DNA from: Streptomyces europaeiscabiei
GTDB taxonomy: Bacteria; Actinomycetota; Actinomycetes; Streptomycetales; Streptomycetaceae
Assembly (NCBI RefSeq): GCF_001550375.1
Contig: NZ_LRTR01000820.1
Location: 1 to 64,000 of the forward strand
Direction of reading: 5' to 3'
Length of the DNA: 64,000 nt
The notes beneath the pieces are model-generated. The model made no database searches. It had not been told where the DNA came from and saw only the letters and a list, made by a program, of their open reading frames with translations. Position numbers and translations under genes: made by a program. Below are positions 61,100 through 64,000 of this stretch, in pieces; positions within the stretch are counted from its first letter, which is position 1, and every line of letters starts with the position of its first letter.

Positions 61100-61789
61100 C
61101 TACTCGGCCGCCTCGTCCGGTGGCGACACCTGCACCAACCCCGACTGGTAGGCCATCACGACCAGTTGCGCCCTGTCCCTCGCCCCCAGTTTCGTCATCG
61201 CCCGGTGCACATGGGTCCGTACCGTCAGCGGGCTGACGTACAGCTTCTCGGCGATCTCGTCGTTGGAGCGGCCCTCGGCGGCGAGGGACATGACCTCGCG
61301 TTCGCGGGTGGTGAGGGTGGTCAGCCGGTCCGGGGTGGCGAGGCGGCTGCCGGGGGCGGGGGCGGCGAGGAAGCGGGTGACGAGGGTGCGGGTGGCTGCG
61401 GGGGACAGGAGGGCGTCGCCGGCTGCCACCGTGCGGATGCCGTCGAGGAGCACATCGGCGGTGACGTCCTTGCCGAGGAAGCCGCTGGCGCCGGAGCGCA
61501 GCGCCTGGGCCACGTACTCGTCGATCTCGAAGGTCGTGAGAATCAGTACGCGGGTGTCGGCCAGTTCCTCGTCGGCGCAGATCACGCCCGTGGCGGTGAG
61601 CCCGTCGGTGCCGGGCATGCGGATGTCCATGAGGACCACGTCGGGGCGGTGCACGCGGACGAGGTCGACCGCCTCCCGGCCGTCGGCGGCCTCGGCGACC
61701 ACCTCCATGTCCGCGCAGGAGTCGATGAGGATCCGGAAGGTGGCCCGCAGGAGGGCCTGGTCGTCGGCGAGCAGGACACGAATGGTCAT
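61100..61789 (-). CDS. NarL/LuxR-type response regulator
   Basis: A 229-residue response regulator. Receiver domain: VLLADDQALLRATF (acidic pair), PDVVLMDIRMPGTDGL (phospho-acceptor Asp54 region), LILTTFEIDEY (Thr) and LGKDV (Lys). The LuxR-type HTH has LTTREREVMSLAAEGRSNDEIAEKLYVSPLTVRTHVHRAMTKL. It begins 9 nt after the histidine kinase stop. The pair probably controls the MMPL transporter downstream of neither but beside it, which is only positional inference. Confidence 0.93.
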   Translation of the reverse strand: MTIRVLLADDQALLRATFRILIDSCADMEVVAEAADGREAVDLVRVHRPDVVLMDIRMPGTDGLTATGVICADEELADTRVLILTTFEIDEYVAQALRSGASGFLGKDVTADVLLDGIRTVAAGDALLSPAATRTLVTRFLAAPAPGSRLATPDRLTTLTTREREVMSLAAEGRSNDEIAEKLYVSPLTVRTHVHRAMTKLGARDRAQLVVMAYQSGLVQVSPPDEAAE

Positions 61790-61798
61790 GGCGCTGTT

Positions 61799-63064
61799 CT
61801 ACTTCCGCTGGTCTCGGGTCGGTTCCGCGTCCGGTTCGGGGGTTCGGGGACGGGTGCGCAGCGGGAGGTCGGTGGTGACCTCGAAGCCGCCTTCGGGACG
61901 GTGACCGGCGCTCAGGCGGCCGCCGACGGACTGGGCGCGTTCGCGCATGCCGATGAGGCCGAAACCACGGCCGGGTTCCGCGGCGCGGGCGGGACGGGGT
62001 GTGCCGGCGCTGCCGTCGTCGGTGACCGTGATCGTCAGGTGGGCCTCCTCGTACGCGAGGCGGACGCGCGCCGCGTCCACGCCGGCGTGCTTGCTGACAT
62101 TGGTGAGGGCTTCCTGCACGATCCGATACGCGGTCAGGTCCACGCCGGGGTCGAGATGCCCCGGGGCGCCCTCCGTGGTGACGGTGACCGTGAGGCCCGC
62201 GGACTCGCACGCGGCCGTCAGGTCCGGGAGCCGGTCGAGCCCGGGGGCAGGGGTCAGCGGCGCCTCGGGGTCGTCGGGCCGGCGGAGCACACCCACGGTG
62301 GCCTTCAGCTCGCGCAGCGCCGCCGACGTGGTGGAGGTCAGGTCGGTGAGGATCCGATGGGCCTGCTCGGGATCGGTGCGGGTGAGGTGCGCGGCGGTGC
62401 CCGCCTGGGCGTTGGCGAGGGCCAGATGGTGGGCGACCACGTCGTGCAGATCGCGGGCGATACGCATCCGCTCCTCGGTGACCCGGAGGTGGGCCTCCTC
62501 CTCCCGGGTGCGCTCGGCGTGCTCGGCGCGGGCCTGCACCGACTTCAGATAGGCCCGCCGGATCTGGGTCGCCCGGCCCACGGCGAGGGGCAGCAGCAGC
62601 CAGAAAGCGGGCCCGATCGTCCTCAGCACCAGCGAGAGGTGGTCCATGGAGTCGGAGAGCACGGCCGCCAGCGTCATCACCACGATGGTGGTGATGCCGT
62701 AGGCGCGGGTGGTCCTCCGGTCGGTGAGTGTGGCCAGCCAGTAGAGCGCCGCCATGATCGGTGCCAGCAGCAGGGGGGTGAGCAGATAGCCCAGCGCGAT
62801 CGCGATCACCGTGCAGACCGAGGTCACGGCGAGGGCCGTGCGTGGGTAGGCGCGGTGCTTGAGCAGGACGAGACAGGACACGCCCATGAGGGCGACGCCG
62901 ACCTTGTCCTGGTCCGGCGGCTCGGCGCCGGGCAGGGTGAGCGCGCTGCCGAGCGTCGCGCAGCCCATCAGCGTCATGGCCAGCACCAGATCGACGAGGA
63001 AGGGATGGCGCTCCGAGAAATCCTCCAGGCGATCGGCGTAGCGCCGTTCCAGGCTGACGGTCAT
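61799..63064 (-). CDS. Sensor histidine kinase (HisKA_3/NarX type)
   Basis: A 421-residue membrane kinase. Several hydrophobic segments lie in the first 170 residues (LVDLVLAMTLMGCATLGSAL, LLTPLLLAPIMAALYWLATL, AFWLLLPLAVG). The HisKA_3 motif ERMRIARDLHDVVAHHLALANAQAG carries the phospho-acceptor His, and the ATPase has EALTNVSKHAG (N-box) and DDGSAG...GRGFGLIGMRERAQSVGG (G-boxes). No extracytoplasmic sensor domain is visible, so it likely senses the membrane, as in many Streptomyces pairs next to MMPL or ABC exporters. Confidence 0.93.
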   Translation of the reverse strand: MTVSLERRYADRLEDFSERHPFLVDLVLAMTLMGCATLGSALTLPGAEPPDQDKVGVALMGVSCLVLLKHRAYPRTALAVTSVCTVIAIALGYLLTPLLLAPIMAALYWLATLTDRRTTRAYGITTIVVMTLAAVLSDSMDHLSLVLRTIGPAFWLLLPLAVGRATQIRRAYLKSVQARAEHAERTREEEAHLRVTEERMRIARDLHDVVAHHLALANAQAGTAAHLTRTDPEQAHRILTDLTSTTSAALRELKATVGVLRRPDDPEAPLTPAPGLDRLPDLTAACESAGLTVTVTTEGAPGHLDPGVDLTAYRIVQEALTNVSKHAGVDAARVRLAYEEAHLTITVTDDGSAGTPRPARAAEPGRGFGLIGMRERAQSVGGRLSAGHRPEGGFEVTTDLPLRTRPRTPEPDAEPTRDQRK

Positions 63065-63126
63065 CGGTGACTCCGGTCGGTGGGCTGGTGACCATGGTGG
63101 TCGACTTCGGGTGCGAACGCCCCCGA

Positions 63127-63158
63127 GGGCCGTCCGTGCCCTTGGCCACGGACGGCCC
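63127..63158. terminator. Terminator hairpin between MMPL and histidine kinase genes
   Basis: GGGCCGTCCGTG (63127-63138) pairs perfectly with CACGGACGGCCC (63147-63158). It lies 22 bp downstream of the MMPL stop. Confidence 0.75.
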
Positions 63159-63179
63159 CCGGTGGGGGTGGGAGGTGGA

Positions 63180-64000
63180 TCAGGTGCGTGTCACTTCCAG
63201 TGCGGCCGGGTCGGCGGATGCCGGATCCGTCCCGGCCGGATCCGTCCCGGCCGGGGCCGGATCCGCGTCGGCGCGTCGGGTGAGCGCCTCACCCTCCACG
63301 TCGACGTGGGGCAGTATCCGGTCCAGCCAGTTCGGCAGCCACCACGCCTTGTCGCCGAGCAGGGCGAGTACGGCGGGCACGATCGCCATGCGGACGACGA
63401 ACGCGTCGAACAGGACCGCCGAGGCCAGCCCGAACCCGATCATCTTGATCATGGAGTCGCTCTCGCCGATGAATCCGGCGAACACCGCGATCATGATCAG
63501 GGCGGCGGCCACGACCACGCGGGCACTGTGCCGGAAGCCGGTGGTGATCGCCTCGTCGGCCCGGTCGCCGTGGACGTACGCCTCCCTCATCCGGGAGACG
63601 AGGAACACCTCGTAGTCCATGGCCAGGCCGAAGACGATGCCCACCAGGAAGATCGGCATCAGGCTCATGATCGGGCCGGTCTGGTCCACGCCCAGGATCT
63701 CCGCGCCGTGGCCCTGCTGGAAGACCAGCACGACCACGCCGAGCGACGCGAGCACCGACAGCAGGAAGCCGGCGGCCGCCTTGAGCGGGACGAGGAGGGA
63801 GCGGAAGACGACCATCAGGAGGATGACGGCCAGGCCGACCACGATCAGCAGGTAGGGGACCAGCGCGGACTGCACCTTGCCGGAGATGTCGATGTTCAGC
63901 GCGGTGGTGCCGGTGACCTCGTACGTCGCCCCGGTGTCGGACTCGATGCCGGGACGCTCGTCCCGGATGACCGTCACCAGGTCCTTGGTCTTCTCGTCGG
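63180..64000 (-). CDS. MMPL-family (RND-type) transporter, C-terminal part
   Basis: The last 273 residues; the gene continues beyond the window. Five to six membrane helices are visible: LVPYLLIVVGLAVILLMVVF, AAAGFLLSVLASLGVVVLVF, LMPIFLVGIVFGLAMDYEVFL, RVVVAAALIMIAVFAGFIG and MIGFGLASAVLFDAFVVRM. The signature GLAMDYEVFLVSRMRE has the Asp-Tyr pair that carries protons in MMPL/MmpL3-like exporters. A Pro/Asp/Thr-rich tail with PAGTDPAGTDP repeats ends the protein. The substrate is unknown; lipids or drugs are usual. Confidence 0.92.
   Translation of the reverse strand, partial: DEKTKDLVTVIRDERPGIESDTGATYEVTGTTALNIDISGKVQSALVPYLLIVVGLAVILLMVVFRSLLVPLKAAAGFLLSVLASLGVVVLVFQQGHGAEILGVDQTGPIMSLMPIFLVGIVFGLAMDYEVFLVSRMREAYVHGDRADEAITTGFRHSARVVVAAALIMIAVFAGFIGESDSMIKMIGFGLASAVLFDAFVVRMAIVPAVLALLGDKAWWLPNWLDRILPHVDVEGEALTRRADADPAPAGTDPAGTDPASADPAALEVTRT

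Noticed and set aside
59460..63149. A 1229-codon minus-strand frame across the GH43, response regulator and kinase genes
   Set aside because: It crosses several certain genes on both strands and has the composition of a shadow frame.

Overview
The window looks like Streptomyces chromosome. The DNA is very GC-rich with strongly GC-biased third codon positions, and GTG or TTG starts are common. It carries Streptomyces-typical families (DUF6907, DUF6507, DUF6177, DUF5753/DUF397, RsbW-like ATP-binding proteins) and secreted GH43/GH78 glycosidases. No rRNA, tRNA or CRISPR array was seen. The one RNA gene is rnpB.

Layout. (1) 1-8.8 kb is ordinary chromosome: the C-terminal part of RNase H/acid phosphatase, KDPG aldolase, YaaA, an RNB ribonuclease, a MerR regulator with a membrane protein, a Uma2 protein, an AraC regulator, an EamA transporter and rnpB. 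(2) 8.8-34.7 kb is accessory DNA. It holds a three-module DUF6907 protein and a toxin operon (DUF6507, REase-fold toxin, Imm49 immunity protein, DUF6177). Next come an intact and a decayed IS5-type element around a UDG-like and a PUA/EVE-like gene, then a SWIM-protein fragment. After these lie a RelE-like/UvrD fusion helicase coupled to a 2317-residue YprA-family helicase, an AAA ATPase/TOPRIM pair, a beta-family protein and a STAND-like NTPase of low GC. A 13-bp direct repeat occurs at the rnpB 3' end (8773-8785) and at 34717-34729. The whole block may therefore be an integrated island of about 26 kb. (3) 34.7-50.8 kb is also accessory: an ATP-binding-protein relic, a secreted metalloprotease and a lipoprotein, then a whiJ-type regulatory trio. 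It continues with a Ser/Thr kinase, SNF2 helicase and very large adenine methyltransferase in one operon (DISARM DrmD/DrmMI-like), a NucA/NucB toxin relic and a secreted beta-propeller. (4) 50.8-61 kb is a plant-polysaccharide cluster (three GH43 enzymes, one GH78 rhamnosidase, an LLM oxidoreductase) with conserved operator-like sequences. (5) 61-64 kb holds a NarL-type two-component pair and the end of an MMPL transporter.

How the genes work together. The defence genes between 19.8 and 47.8 kb all lie on the minus strand. They include a YprA/DUF1998 helicase, an SF1 helicase, an SNF2 helicase, an Eco57I-type methyltransferase and a kinase. These parts resemble DISARM, Druantia and related YprA-centred systems, but in an arrangement that matches none I can name, with no PLD nuclease (DrmC) visible. 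The glycosidases probably act outside the cell on arabinan and rhamnose-containing pectin side chains. A near-identical element of about 20 bp near two of their promoters suggests one common regulator.
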